A DNA stretch of 64,000 bases, taken from Enoplolaimus lenunculus (lineage: Eukaryota; Nematoda; Enoplea; Enoplida; Thoracostomopsidae). The stretch is from the NCBI GenBank assembly GCA_030248215.1, contig JASANG010001128.1, forward strand, positions 1 through 64,000, given 5' to 3'. Positions within the stretch are counted from its first letter, which is position 1. Each line of letters starts with the position of its first letter. A program made the position numbers and the translations under genes. Under the pieces are notes generated by a model. It was given only the letters and a program-made list of their open reading frames with translations. It searched no databases and had not been told where the DNA came from. Below are positions 1 through 8,045 of this stretch, in pieces.

Positions 1-784
1 ATTGAGTTTATTCACAGATAATAGTATTGAGTTGCATAGTACATATAACAACCGCGAATTATTATCGTTTAGCCATGCCGAACAAAAAACGCAAGGTCCA
101 AACTCCGGCGGCTCAGATGCAATTAGACAGTCAGGAAGCGAATCACGAGAACCGAGTGGACACTCCCCAGAATCGGGAACGGTACGAATTTTAACACTTA
201 AAATTCCCTTCTTGGGATCCCACACGGGTTTCCTCAAGAAGCAATTGCAAAAATTGTTTACCCAATTTTTCAGTGATTCTAACATTCAAATTAGAATAGT
301 TGTGTATAATCATATGAAAATTGGTAATTATTTTAGAATAAAGGATAAAATTCCGTTGCTGCTACGTGCTAACGTGGTTTACCAATTTATTTGTTCCAAC
401 TGTCAGTTGGACTACATTGGTTCAACCAGTCGCCAATTATTTAAACGCGTTTGCGAGCATCAGCAACTCTCAGATCGAACACTTATGCCCACTGAGTCTA
501 GCCTGAAATTCAAATCCGCAATTTCGGAGCATTGCCTTAGGTGCCGTCATACGTGTAAATTGGACGAATTTTCGGTTCTTTCTGCCTCTCCAAGGCAAAC
601 TTCGGCTTCAATGTCCAATTTTGCCTTGCATATTCTGGAGTCGCTCTTCATACGCAATTTACGCCCTAAATTAAATGTGCAGAGCAACATGTATAGTTTC
701 AAAGTTTTTGGCTAATTTTCGCCTAGGTTATCTCGGTTCACGGTGTCTATACTATTAGTCTCGACCTATTCATATGTATATATA
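1..784 (+). mobile_element. 3' part of an upstream Penelope-like element copy (tandem partner / pLTR)
   Basis: Reading side by side, bases 1-784 match 4247-5030 with no difference that I found, and the match stops exactly at 784/5030. This is the head-to-tail arrangement known for Penelope-like elements, where a partial copy precedes the full one and acts as a pseudo-LTR. The copy runs off the left edge of the window, so its full length is unknown. The identity implies a very recent insertion or ongoing homogenisation. Confidence 0.9.
2..715 (+). CDS. C-terminal 237 codons of PLE ORF2 (GIY-YIG endonuclease end), 5' end outside window
   Basis: This open frame continues from outside the window and is identical in translation to the last 237 residues of the complete ORF2 downstream. 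It covers the linker after the reverse transcriptase and the GIY-YIG endonuclease domain (CSNC zinc-binding pair, DYIGST signature, EHQ, and the terminal ESLFIRNLRPKLN block). The TAA stop is followed by the same 69 bp as in the downstream copy. It is a partial gene only because the window begins here. Confidence 0.9.
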   Translation: MSLFTDNSIELHSTYNNRELLSFSHAEQKTQGPNSGGSDAIRQSGSESREPSGHSPESGTVRILTLKIPFLGSHTGFLKKQLQKLFTQFFSDSNIQIRIVVYNHMKIGNYFRIKDKIPLLLRANVVYQFICSNCQLDYIGSTSRQLFKRVCEHQQLSDRTLMPTESSLKFKSAISEHCLRCRHTCKLDEFSVLSASPRQTSASMSNFALHILESLFIRNLRPKLNVQSNMYSFKVFG

Positions 785-865
785 ATTTTGCACTGTCAAG
801 TTATATTGGTCTGTTGGATTTTCAGAGTGACTGAGGATGACGACACCAGTCGTCGAAATATTTCA

Positions 866-1633
866 ATGGACACTAGTGATAACGCGGTAAATAATAACGA
901 GCAACTCAGCCAGTCTGATACGACGTCGACCGTTGATTCGACTCCGAGCACGATTGAGCTTTCCTCTGATACCAGCGCTGAACTGGATTCGGGCTATTTA
1001 GCGGATAACTCGAACTCGGCAACAACTACTACCAAAGAGTCTACTACGGGTGCGGTAGTTACTGGATCAGTATCCCCACCGGATGACGTACTTATGAACA
1101 GTGCTTCTGACGACAATATTAGCGGCAATAATTCTGGTGCTGAATCAGCAAACTCATTCGATTCATTTAAGTCGAATAAGTCAACATCTAGCAAGGGTTC
1201 GGTTACTGAGGTTGCCAAATCACGCGGCATTCAGGTTAAACCGCAACTACATAACAACTCAACGCAAACTCGTTTTGCCAGAGTTGATATAGAGGTTCCG
1301 ACACTGGTTCAGGTTACACCACCAGGCTCATTTACGCCGATTTTTACACCACCGCAGTTGGTGCGCCAGAACGCATTAGTTCGTGTACCACGATTCCAAA
1401 GTACACCGTATCGGTTGCCACATTGGGTTCAGCGCCCACCAACACCAGCAGTTCCACAACATTGGGCCAACTTGTACGCTGTCTCTACAGGGCAATACGG
1501 CAATAACCGAGGTCGTGGTAAGGGTAACAACAGAGGCGGGACTAAAGGATCAGCTCAACGGAACCAGAGTGAGGATCAAAACACGGACAAAGGCAAATCG
1601 TCTTCGGCGCCGCCATCAGTCACTGGGAAATAG
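866..1633 (+). CDS. PLE ORF1: low-complexity protein with RG-rich tail
   Basis: The frame is open from before 866, but the first ATG in it is at 866, giving 255 residues. The N-terminal half is Ser/Thr/Asn/Asp-rich and acidic. The middle is Pro-rich with repeated TP and VP motifs (TPPGSFTPIFTPPQL). The C-terminus is basic and Gly/Arg/Asn-rich (GNNRGRGKGNNRGGTKG), as in RGG-type RNA-binding tails. I recognise no folded domain. Its position before the RT ORF suggests an accessory, perhaps RNA-binding, protein, and ORF1-like proteins are known in only some PLE lineages. Splicing of ORF1 to ORF2 across the spacer cannot be excluded. Confidence 0.6.
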   Translation: MDTSDNAVNNNEQLSQSDTTSTVDSTPSTIELSSDTSAELDSGYLADNSNSATTTTKESTTGAVVTGSVSPPDDVLMNSASDDNISGNNSGAESANSFDSFKSNKSTSSKGSVTEVAKSRGIQVKPQLHNNSTQTRFARVDIEVPTLVQVTPPGSFTPIFTPPQLVRQNALVRVPRFQSTPYRLPHWVQRPPTPAVPQHWANLYAVSTGQYGNNRGRGKGNNRGGTKGSAQRNQSEDQNTDKGKSSSAPPSVTGK

Positions 1634-2165
1634 TTGCTACGTGCTTTAAATGGTTGTGCGACATCTACTGCTACAGTACATTCCCACAGCTCATTATTTT
1701 ACGGTTCTATGTTGTGTTTTTTCGTGCCTATTATTCGTGCCACGGTTTATTTTGTGCTGTATCTCATTTTGTCAAAATTTACTGTTTTTTCATATATCTC
1801 GTTACTGTGTCTCAAAGTTTATTTTGTGTATTACAGACAACTATATTTGTGGTGGTTGGACTGTAATACCGAACGTGACTGTCTACAACGCTGGATATTA
1901 GCCCGATTCTTAGCAACTCGGACAATCCTAATATCTTGTCGCTGCATACGTTCAAAACTAAAATTTGGTAATTCTAATAACAACTTAGCTAGTCGTACCT
2001 CTAATTTTGGAAGTAGATCAAATAGACTTGCTAATCAGCACGGTAGTCAGGTCGCTTCGGTAACAGCCGATTCACTGTTTTCCAGTCATCTGTATATCGT
2101 GCTTTATACCTTTATACTTTACTGTGTTTTTTATATAAACGGTCTCAGAACCAGACGGAAATTTG
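1634..2165 (+). other. Spacer between PLE ORF1 and ORF2
   Basis: This stretch is AT/pyrimidine-rich and open in one frame (1634-2173), but its translation is Tyr/Phe/Leu-rich and does not resemble a protein domain. A good 3' splice-like site (pyrimidine tract then TATTACAG) ends near 1838, so part of it could be an intron of the element. It may instead be leader for ORF2. Confidence 0.4.
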
Positions 2166-4961
2166 ATGCATAATTCTGAAGGTACAGCCCAAGATTCTGT
2201 TATCAATGATAACTCGGCAAAGCTGGCCATGGACACCGTTAGAAAACTTATCAATACTAGGTTCGGCCCAGGTTTGTTTAACGGTATTCGTAATAAACTC
2301 GGTCCGCAAACCTTGTCTAACTTTCGCATTTTACTAAACTGTTCTTTTAAACTAATGAAATCACTTGAGGACATTAGTTTTCTGGAACAATGCATCAACT
2401 TGTCACTAACCCCTAGATTCCTAAAAATTAGGAGCATAGTGGTTAGGAACAATATTTCTAATCGCAGAAACTTTAATTTCCAGATCCTGAGAAGCGAAAT
2501 TAGAGCTAAAAAGCGTAAAGCCGCAGAATTGAATGTAGTGATCCAGAGATCTAATGCCTGGTTGCAAAACCACTTAGTTTATCTGGACAAATTCGTCCTT
2601 TGCTCCTACATTCGGTGGGCCATCGAATTTAGGCGTAATAAAGTCAAATCGATTCACGAAAGAAAGCTGCAACAGTTGTCTTTTTTGAGCGGAAACAACT
2701 ATGACAAGCTTGATACGTCAGGTACGGTTATCAATCTTTCTAGTCGTGTACTTACTCGTTCTGAGAATACAGTGTTAGCACTCGGTCCCGGTTTCATTCC
2801 ATCAGTCAATAAAGCAGATATGAACCGCGTAGTTGTGGAGAGCGAGCTATTTATTAATTCACTTATGAAAACTGCTTGTGTAAATTCATTGCCTTATGAA
2901 TTCGTGTCTAAATTTCGCCAAAATTTAGAATATGCCGTATTGAGCCTGAGTAGATATCCGAGCCCACCCAACATACCTAAAGATATGTTGGAGGGGCTAA
3001 AAAACTTGAGCAATGACCACTCTATTGTCATATCTAAACCGGATAAAGGCAATGGATTGGTAATCCTTAACCGAGCCGACTACGTCGGTAAGGTTAACAC
3101 AATTCTAGACAATCCTGATGTGTTTCGCTTGATTGACCAAAATGTGAACAATCTGTATAAACACACAGTCAATTTTGAGGATCAAATTAGATCCCTTACC
3201 TCTGAATGTATTAAACGGAATGCAATTTCAGTGGAAACGGCCAAGAAAATTAACCCTTCAGGATCTAGAATCCCAATTTTATACGGTTTGCCTAAAACGC
3301 ATAAAAAAGACGTTCCAGTCAGACCTATTATGTCAGCGGTAAATTCACCCTGCCATAAACTTGCTCAATTTGTGGATAAGCTACTCAAGCCAATAGGCAC
3401 TAACGAGTTTACAGTCAATTCGTCATTTGAGTTTGTGAAACAGGTAACGCAGCTGAACCTGAAAAGTGAAATAATGGTTTCTTTTGATGTTACCTCGTTG
3501 TTTACCAATATACCGATTCTTGATACGCTCGATATTATTGTTAGAGCTATCCAAGAAAAACGGTTGCAAATTGATTTTCCATTGGACCTCTTGGTTAAGG
3601 CAATTAAACTTTGTACACTTAACCTTAAGTTCATTTTTAACGGCAAAGTTTATTCACAATGTGATGGTGTGGCCATGGGGTCTCCCCTTGGTCCCATCTT
3701 GGCTAACGTATTCATGGTATCGTTTGAAAACTCGGCACTCAATGACTGCCCCGATGAATTCAAACCGAATTTCTATCGGCGCTATGTGGATGACACTTTC
3801 CTTACTTTTGATAACCATGATAAAGCAAGGAAATTTTTGGAATTTTTGAACTCAAAACACCCGAAAATCAAATTCACTTCTGAATTTGAACAAAATTGCT
3901 CCATTTCGTTCCTGGATGTTAGAATTACCAGGAACGAAATGGACGGGTCTGTTTCCACCGGTATTTACCGGAAGGCTACTTTTTCAAATCAAATATTAAA
4001 TTATAATTCATTTATGCCGTTGAAGTATAAATCGAATTTAATTTCATGTCTACTGTTTCGTTGTTTTGCAATATCGTCTAACAATGAGAACATTGGTCAA
4101 GAATTGGGTTTTTTAAGACGTTTATTCAGAACAAATAACTTTCCGGTTAATGTTATTGACAAAACGTTTAGAAACTTTATCATGTCTAAATTAAGCATTA
4201 GATCTTCTTTGGATGATACTGATAGTCTTAATTTAAGCAATGAACAATTGAGTTTATTCACAGATAATAGTATTGAGTTGCATAGTACATATAACAACCG
4301 CGAATTATTATCGTTTAGCCATGCCGAACAAAAAACGCAAGGTCCAAACTCCGGCGGCTCAGATGCAATTAGACAGTCAGGAAGCGAATCACGAGAACCG
4401 AGTGGACACTCCCCAGAATCGGGAACGGTACGAATTTTAACACTTAAAATTCCCTTCTTGGGATCCCACACGGGTTTCCTCAAGAAGCAATTGCAAAAAT
4501 TGTTTACCCAATTTTTCAGTGATTCTAACATTCAAATTAGAATAGTTGTGTATAATCATATGAAAATTGGTAATTATTTTAGAATAAAGGATAAAATTCC
4601 GTTGCTGCTACGTGCTAACGTGGTTTACCAATTTATTTGTTCCAACTGTCAGTTGGACTACATTGGTTCAACCAGTCGCCAATTATTTAAACGCGTTTGC
4701 GAGCATCAGCAACTCTCAGATCGAACACTTATGCCCACTGAGTCTAGCCTGAAATTCAAATCCGCAATTTCGGAGCATTGCCTTAGGTGCCGTCATACGT
4801 GTAAATTGGACGAATTTTCGGTTCTTTCTGCCTCTCCAAGGCAAACTTCGGCTTCAATGTCCAATTTTGCCTTGCATATTCTGGAGTCGCTCTTCATACG
4901 CAATTTACGCCCTAAATTAAATGTGCAGAGCAACATGTATAGTTTCAAAGTTTTTGGCTAA
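2166..4961 (+). CDS. PLE ORF2: reverse transcriptase with GIY-YIG endonuclease
   Basis: From the ATG at 2166 this encodes 931 residues, which is full length for the family. The N-terminal region (about 40-90) contains FLEQCINLSLTPRFLKIR, typical of the PLE N-terminal domain. RT motifs follow in order: YGLPKTHKKDVPVRPI at about 373, SFDVTSLFTNIP at about 439, GVAMGSPLGPILANVF at about 501 and the catalytic YRRYVDDTF at about 537. A Ser/Gly-rich linker lies at about 720-750. The GIY-YIG endonuclease follows at about 815-930, with CSNC, DYIGST and a C-terminal LRPKLN block. PLE proteins nick target DNA and copy their own RNA at the nick. All recognised motifs are intact and the C-terminal 237 residues are duplicated at the window start. 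Confidence 0.95.
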   Translation: MHNSEGTAQDSVINDNSAKLAMDTVRKLINTRFGPGLFNGIRNKLGPQTLSNFRILLNCSFKLMKSLEDISFLEQCINLSLTPRFLKIRSIVVRNNISNRRNFNFQILRSEIRAKKRKAAELNVVIQRSNAWLQNHLVYLDKFVLCSYIRWAIEFRRNKVKSIHERKLQQLSFLSGNNYDKLDTSGTVINLSSRVLTRSENTVLALGPGFIPSVNKADMNRVVVESELFINSLMKTACVNSLPYEFVSKFRQNLEYAVLSLSRYPSPPNIPKDMLEGLKNLSNDHSIVISKPDKGNGLVILNRADYVGKVNTILDNPDVFRLIDQNVNNLYKHTVNFEDQIRSLTSECIKRNAISVETAKKINPSGSRIPILYGLPKTHKKDVPVRPIMSAVNSPCHKLAQFVDKLLKPIGTNEFTVNSSFEFVKQVTQLNLKSEIMVSFDVTSLFTNIPILDTLDIIVRAIQEKRLQIDFPLDLLVKAIKLCTLNLKFIFNGKVYSQCDGVAMGSPLGPILANVFMVSFENSALNDCPDEFKPNFYRRYVDDTFLTFDNHDKARKFLEFLNSKHPKIKFTSEFEQNCSISFLDVRITRNEMDGSVSTGIYRKATFSNQILNYNSFMPLKYKSNLISCLLFRCFAISSNNENIGQELGFLRRLFRTNNFPVNVIDKTFRNFIMSKLSIRSSLDDTDSLNLSNEQLSLFTDNSIELHSTYNNRELLSFSHAEQKTQGPNSGGSDAIRQSGSESREPSGHSPESGTVRILTLKIPFLGSHTGFLKKQLQKLFTQFFSDSNIQIRIVVYNHMKIGNYFRIKDKIPLLLRANVVYQFICSNCQLDYIGSTSRQLFKRVCEHQQLSDRTLMPTESSLKFKSAISEHCLRCRHTCKLDEFSVLSASPRQTSASMSNFALHILESLFIRNLRPKLNVQSNMYSFKVFG

Positions 4962-5030
4962 TTTTCGCCTAGGTTATCTCGGTTCACGGTGTCTATACTA
5001 TTAGTCTCGACCTATTCATATGTATATATA
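4247..5030 (+). repeat. 784-bp direct repeat ending the full PLE (matches 1-784)
   Basis: This is the second copy of the tandem segment. It covers the last 715 bp of ORF2 and 69 bp of 3' UTR. Divergence begins immediately after TGTATATATA at 5030, which defines the 3' end of the element. Confidence 0.9.
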
Positions 5031-5640
5031 TCACAACAAATAGAATTAAAACTAAAATTTAACCATTCCGGTTCCGATTAAATTGTGCAATCGAAATCAG
5101 AATAATTCTAATCGGAATCGAAAGTCCGGTTGCATCTTGTCTGTGGATAAAAAACATTTTTCGCTAGAAATTTCAACTCGATCAAACAGCGGGTTTACTG
5201 TTTGATATTCTCGTTCAACAAACAGAACGTTTATAATCTCAAATGTCTTAAGATTTTTGTACCACCCGGGTTTTCAAAAAGTTCTTCAGTTTGCAACACA
5301 GAACGCACCAACCCTCCTGTCAAGATTCGAATACAAAAACCCCCTTTTCAAAATCCTGGCTAAGCCGTTCCATACATACAAACAAATTTACACCGTAAAC
5401 TCATATAATCGGCTTTAGGACGCGACTATAAAACCTAAATTATACCACAACAATCAGACTGACTCTAAGACTGACTCTAAGCTCAATAAACGCCATATGG
5501 TTGTGTTGACAAATTGTTGAAATGGCAAAGAAGGTTCGAGTCCCAAGGATTCGCCGCGCCTCCAATAAATGTCCTGTATCCATCTGTGATTTTAATTGGA
5601 TCAATTTAAGTGGCACCTAACATATCAAAGGGACCGTCTC
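5031..5640. other. Intergenic, degenerate CCGG-type MITE end plus weak tRNA-like box
   Basis: Bases 5060-5140 carry TTCCGGTTCCGATT and TCCGGTTGCATC, remnants of the hAT-like family described at 6643. GGTTCGAGTCC at 5533 resembles a tRNA B box and may be a SINE relic. No coding exon is supported. Confidence 0.4.
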
Positions 5641-5679
5641 GACCGAAAAAACCCTGTCACCGTTTGCCACAATATGGGC

Positions 5680-6281
5680 ACTAAGGGTTGCGCTATACTC
5701 TTGTTGACGTCCGTTGTCGTCGCCGTCCGTCAGCGGCAGTCACTACACGGTATCATACGTGTGTAATTTGCGTTACGATACGGGTTTCGCTATACTTGTC
5801 GCGTGGCGGACAGTCACCGTCAAGTGCGTCCGTCAACGTACGTCATCCGTCACACGTACAGCGCAGTACGATTGATGGACGGTGCCGTACGGCGCCGGAT
5901 ATAACAAAAGTATAGCGCAACCTAAACGCACGGTAACGTACGACGACGGACGGTGCCGTACGCGTGACGGACGGCGCCGTGCACGTGACGGACGGCGCCG
6001 TGCACGTGACGGACGGCGCCGTGCACGTGACGAACGGCGCCGTGCACGTGACGGACGGCGCCGTGCACGTGACGGACGGCGCCGTGCGCGTGACGGACGG
6101 CGCCGTGCGCGACGGACGGCGCCTGCACGTGATGGACGCCCGACTCAACAACGTTAGCGCACCTAAACGCACGGTAACGTACGACGACGGACGGTGCCGT
6201 ACGCGTGACGGACGGACCTGTGAAGGACGGGAGACGCACAGCGCCGGACGTCAACAAACGTGTAGCGCAACCTAAACGCAC
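5680..6281. mobile_element. CpG-rich foldback element (TTGCGCTATAC...GTATAGCGCAA)
   Basis: The left end reads GGTTGCGCTATACTCTTGTT then GACGTCCG, and the right end reads CGGACGTCAACAAACGTGTA then GCGCAACC, so the ends are inverted. Internal copies of the same end (near 5898 and 6142) show a compound structure. The GC- and CpG-rich interior contrasts with the AT-rich surroundings. A related but rearranged copy lies at 39366-39620. No open frame here looks like a protein; the long frames follow the repeat. Confidence 0.65.
5963..6118. repeat. 21-bp GC-rich tandem repeat, about 7-8 units
   Basis: The unit is GTGACGGACGGCGCCGTGCAC with minor variants. It contains two perfect 6-bp palindromes (GGCGCC, GTGCAC) and three to four CpGs, so the array can fold on itself. 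All six frames stay open, which explains spurious ORFs here. Confidence 0.9.
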
Positions 6282-6642
6282 AGTGACGCACGGTGACGGG
6301 CAAACCTGGTTTTGCGTTCCTTCACGCAACAAACACTGAAACAAAACTGTCGTTATGAAATGTTGAATTTAAATGTTGTCAATCATATCAATTACCGCAA
6401 AAAACAATCCCAAACTCAGCTTACAAACTTTGGCTACTAATGTATTTATTACTAAAGGTTTAATATTTTTTAGTGCTATTAACTTTGTATCGGGCCAGAT
6501 CACACACTGTTGAAATATTAAGATATTAACCGTAATGCCGAAAATTGGGCCGGAAATAGATATGTTTAACATAAAGTACGCATATATACCTACATATATA
6601 CCTATATATATACGTCATATATAATTATATATACATATATGT

Positions 6643-7047
6643 CAGGGTGCAACCGGAATTTCAATTTACTGGAATCGGAATTTGAAAAATTCCCACAAAC
6701 GGAAGATGAAAAATACATGCCGCCGAAACCTTCATTTTAATTTTCTTTTTACAATATTCATGGAGAAATAACCCTAGTTGGAGATAGATGTTCATTTTAT
6801 CTGCTGTATTTTAAATGTTCATAATCCACGCGTGCGAAATCTACCTTCGATGGTTGATTTTCGGCGACTGTCAAGGTTTCGCATACTGTACTAATGAAAT
6901 CTAGTTATTATTTATCGTCATTTTTTTAGTAAAATATCTTAATTTCCATCGACCAAATTTTAATAGCGGAATTTTTAATTCCGGTCAAAATTTCACGGAA
7001 CCGGAAAATGAAAAAAATGCCGGAACCGGAATTCCGGTTGCACCCTG
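6643..7047. mobile_element. hAT-like MITE, family A (CAGGGTGCAACCGG termini), 405 bp
   Basis: It begins CAGGGTGCAACCGGAATT and ends with the inverted form GGAATTCCGGTTGCACCCTG. It is flanked by ATATATGT and ATATATAT (7/8), as expected for the 8-bp target duplications of hAT transposons. It has no coding capacity. This family is the commonest palindromic element in the left half of the window. Confidence 0.8.
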
Positions 7048-7355
7048 ATATATATACCAATTACCAAACCATGTGATATAAAACACAAACAGCTCATGAG
7101 GTGTTAACTTCATTCTGAAGCCTTTAAGCAAGCGTTGTAATACAAATTCAATCAGTCTATCGGTCAACCTAATTTCCGTAAAATTAAGCAATTTATCGTA
7201 TCCAAAAGCAACATCCAAACTGACCGCGATGCCCTAACATTTTCCAAAACAACCCCTAAGCTTACGCAACGGAAACAAGTCATTACAACGAACCGCAGTA
7301 GATTGTTATTCGCAATTTAGAAACACTTCAGAATTAAATTTTTTTCTCTCGACAC

Positions 7356-7410
7356 CAGGGTGCGACCGGATATCAAAAACTGACGGAGCCGGATATCCGG
7401 TCGCACCCTG
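7356..7410. mobile_element. Minimal 55-bp family A MITE
   Basis: CAGGGTGCGACCGGATATC and GATATCCGGTCGCACCCTG are separated by only about 17 bp. The flanks CTCGACAC and CTCGATAT agree in 6 of 8 positions. It is an unusually small element that is nearly all terminal inverted repeat. Confidence 0.75.
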
Positions 7411-7620
7411 CTCGATATCACCCGACGTTATTCGACACACGCGAAACTTTAAGCATCGCTAAATTAGCAATTTCAAATGTCTAAAAAAACAACGCTAAAT
7501 TAGTAATTTCAACTATACGTCTAAAAACAAGCCTATTTTAACAGCTGCTGAACACACTGCATTGTCACTCTATGTTATTGCTCGAAACTCATTTATACCC
7601 AAATGAACAAGCATCCGTGT

Positions 7621-8045
7621 TTCAGGATGCAATCGGATGGCAAAAACGCTGTGACCGGATACTTCACGATGCAGCCGGATGGCGACATTACTGAGGTCGG
7701 ATACGTCAGGATGCGGCCGAATGGCGGCATTACTGGGACCGGATACTTCAGGATGCAGCCGGATGGCTCAAACACTGCGACCGGATACTGCTCCAGATGC
7801 AGCCGGATGGCAAAAATACTGCGACCGGATCGAATGGCAAAATTACTGCGACTGGATACTTCAGGATGCAGCCGCATGGCGACATTAACCGGATACTTCA
7901 GAATGCAGCCGGATGGCTACATTACTCGAACCGGATACTTCTCAGGATGCAACCGGATGGCACAAATACTGCGACCAGATCTTGCTCAGGATGCAGCCGG
8001 ACGGTAAAAATACTAGTACCGGATCGTTAAATATCAATCCGGAGC
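7621..8045. repeat. Minisatellite of about 42-50-bp units made from MITE-end sequence
   Basis: About nine degenerate units read CAGGATGCAGCCGGATGGCA then AAAATACTGCGACCGGATACTT. The CAGGATGCA-CCGGAT core is close to the family A terminus (CAGGGTGCAACCGGAT), so the array probably arose by amplification of a MITE end. Open frames on both strands here are repeat artefacts. Confidence 0.8.

Larger units (their letters stand above)
785..5030 (+). mobile_element. Complete-looking Penelope-like element (PLE), about 4.2 kb unit
   Basis: The unit between the two identical 784-bp segments has a short leader, a low-complexity ORF1 (866-1633), a spacer (1634-2165) and a long ORF2 with PLE-type reverse transcriptase and C-terminal GIY-YIG endonuclease (2166-4961). 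Both ORFs are open throughout. Together with the unmutated tandem segment this suggests a young, possibly active element. Possible intron remains (3' splice-like TTTTCAG near 826 and TATTACAG near 1838) fit the known ability of PLEs to keep introns. I found no target-site duplication because the left end lies outside the window. Confidence 0.85.

Noticed and set aside
1634-2173. 179-codon frame between PLE ORF1 and ORF2
   Set aside because: Aromatic and Leu-rich translation of a pyrimidine-rich spacer, without a domain; possible intron sequence instead.
5843-6344. Several 90-140-codon frames of Arg/Thr/Ala/Val-rich sequence
   Set aside because: They translate the 21-bp GC-rich tandem repeat; all frames stay open because the unit lacks stops and its length is a multiple of three.
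7593-8030. Frames of 69-134 codons on both strands
   Set aside because: They follow the CCGGAT minisatellite; the peptide is the repeat unit itself and has no splice sites or domain.
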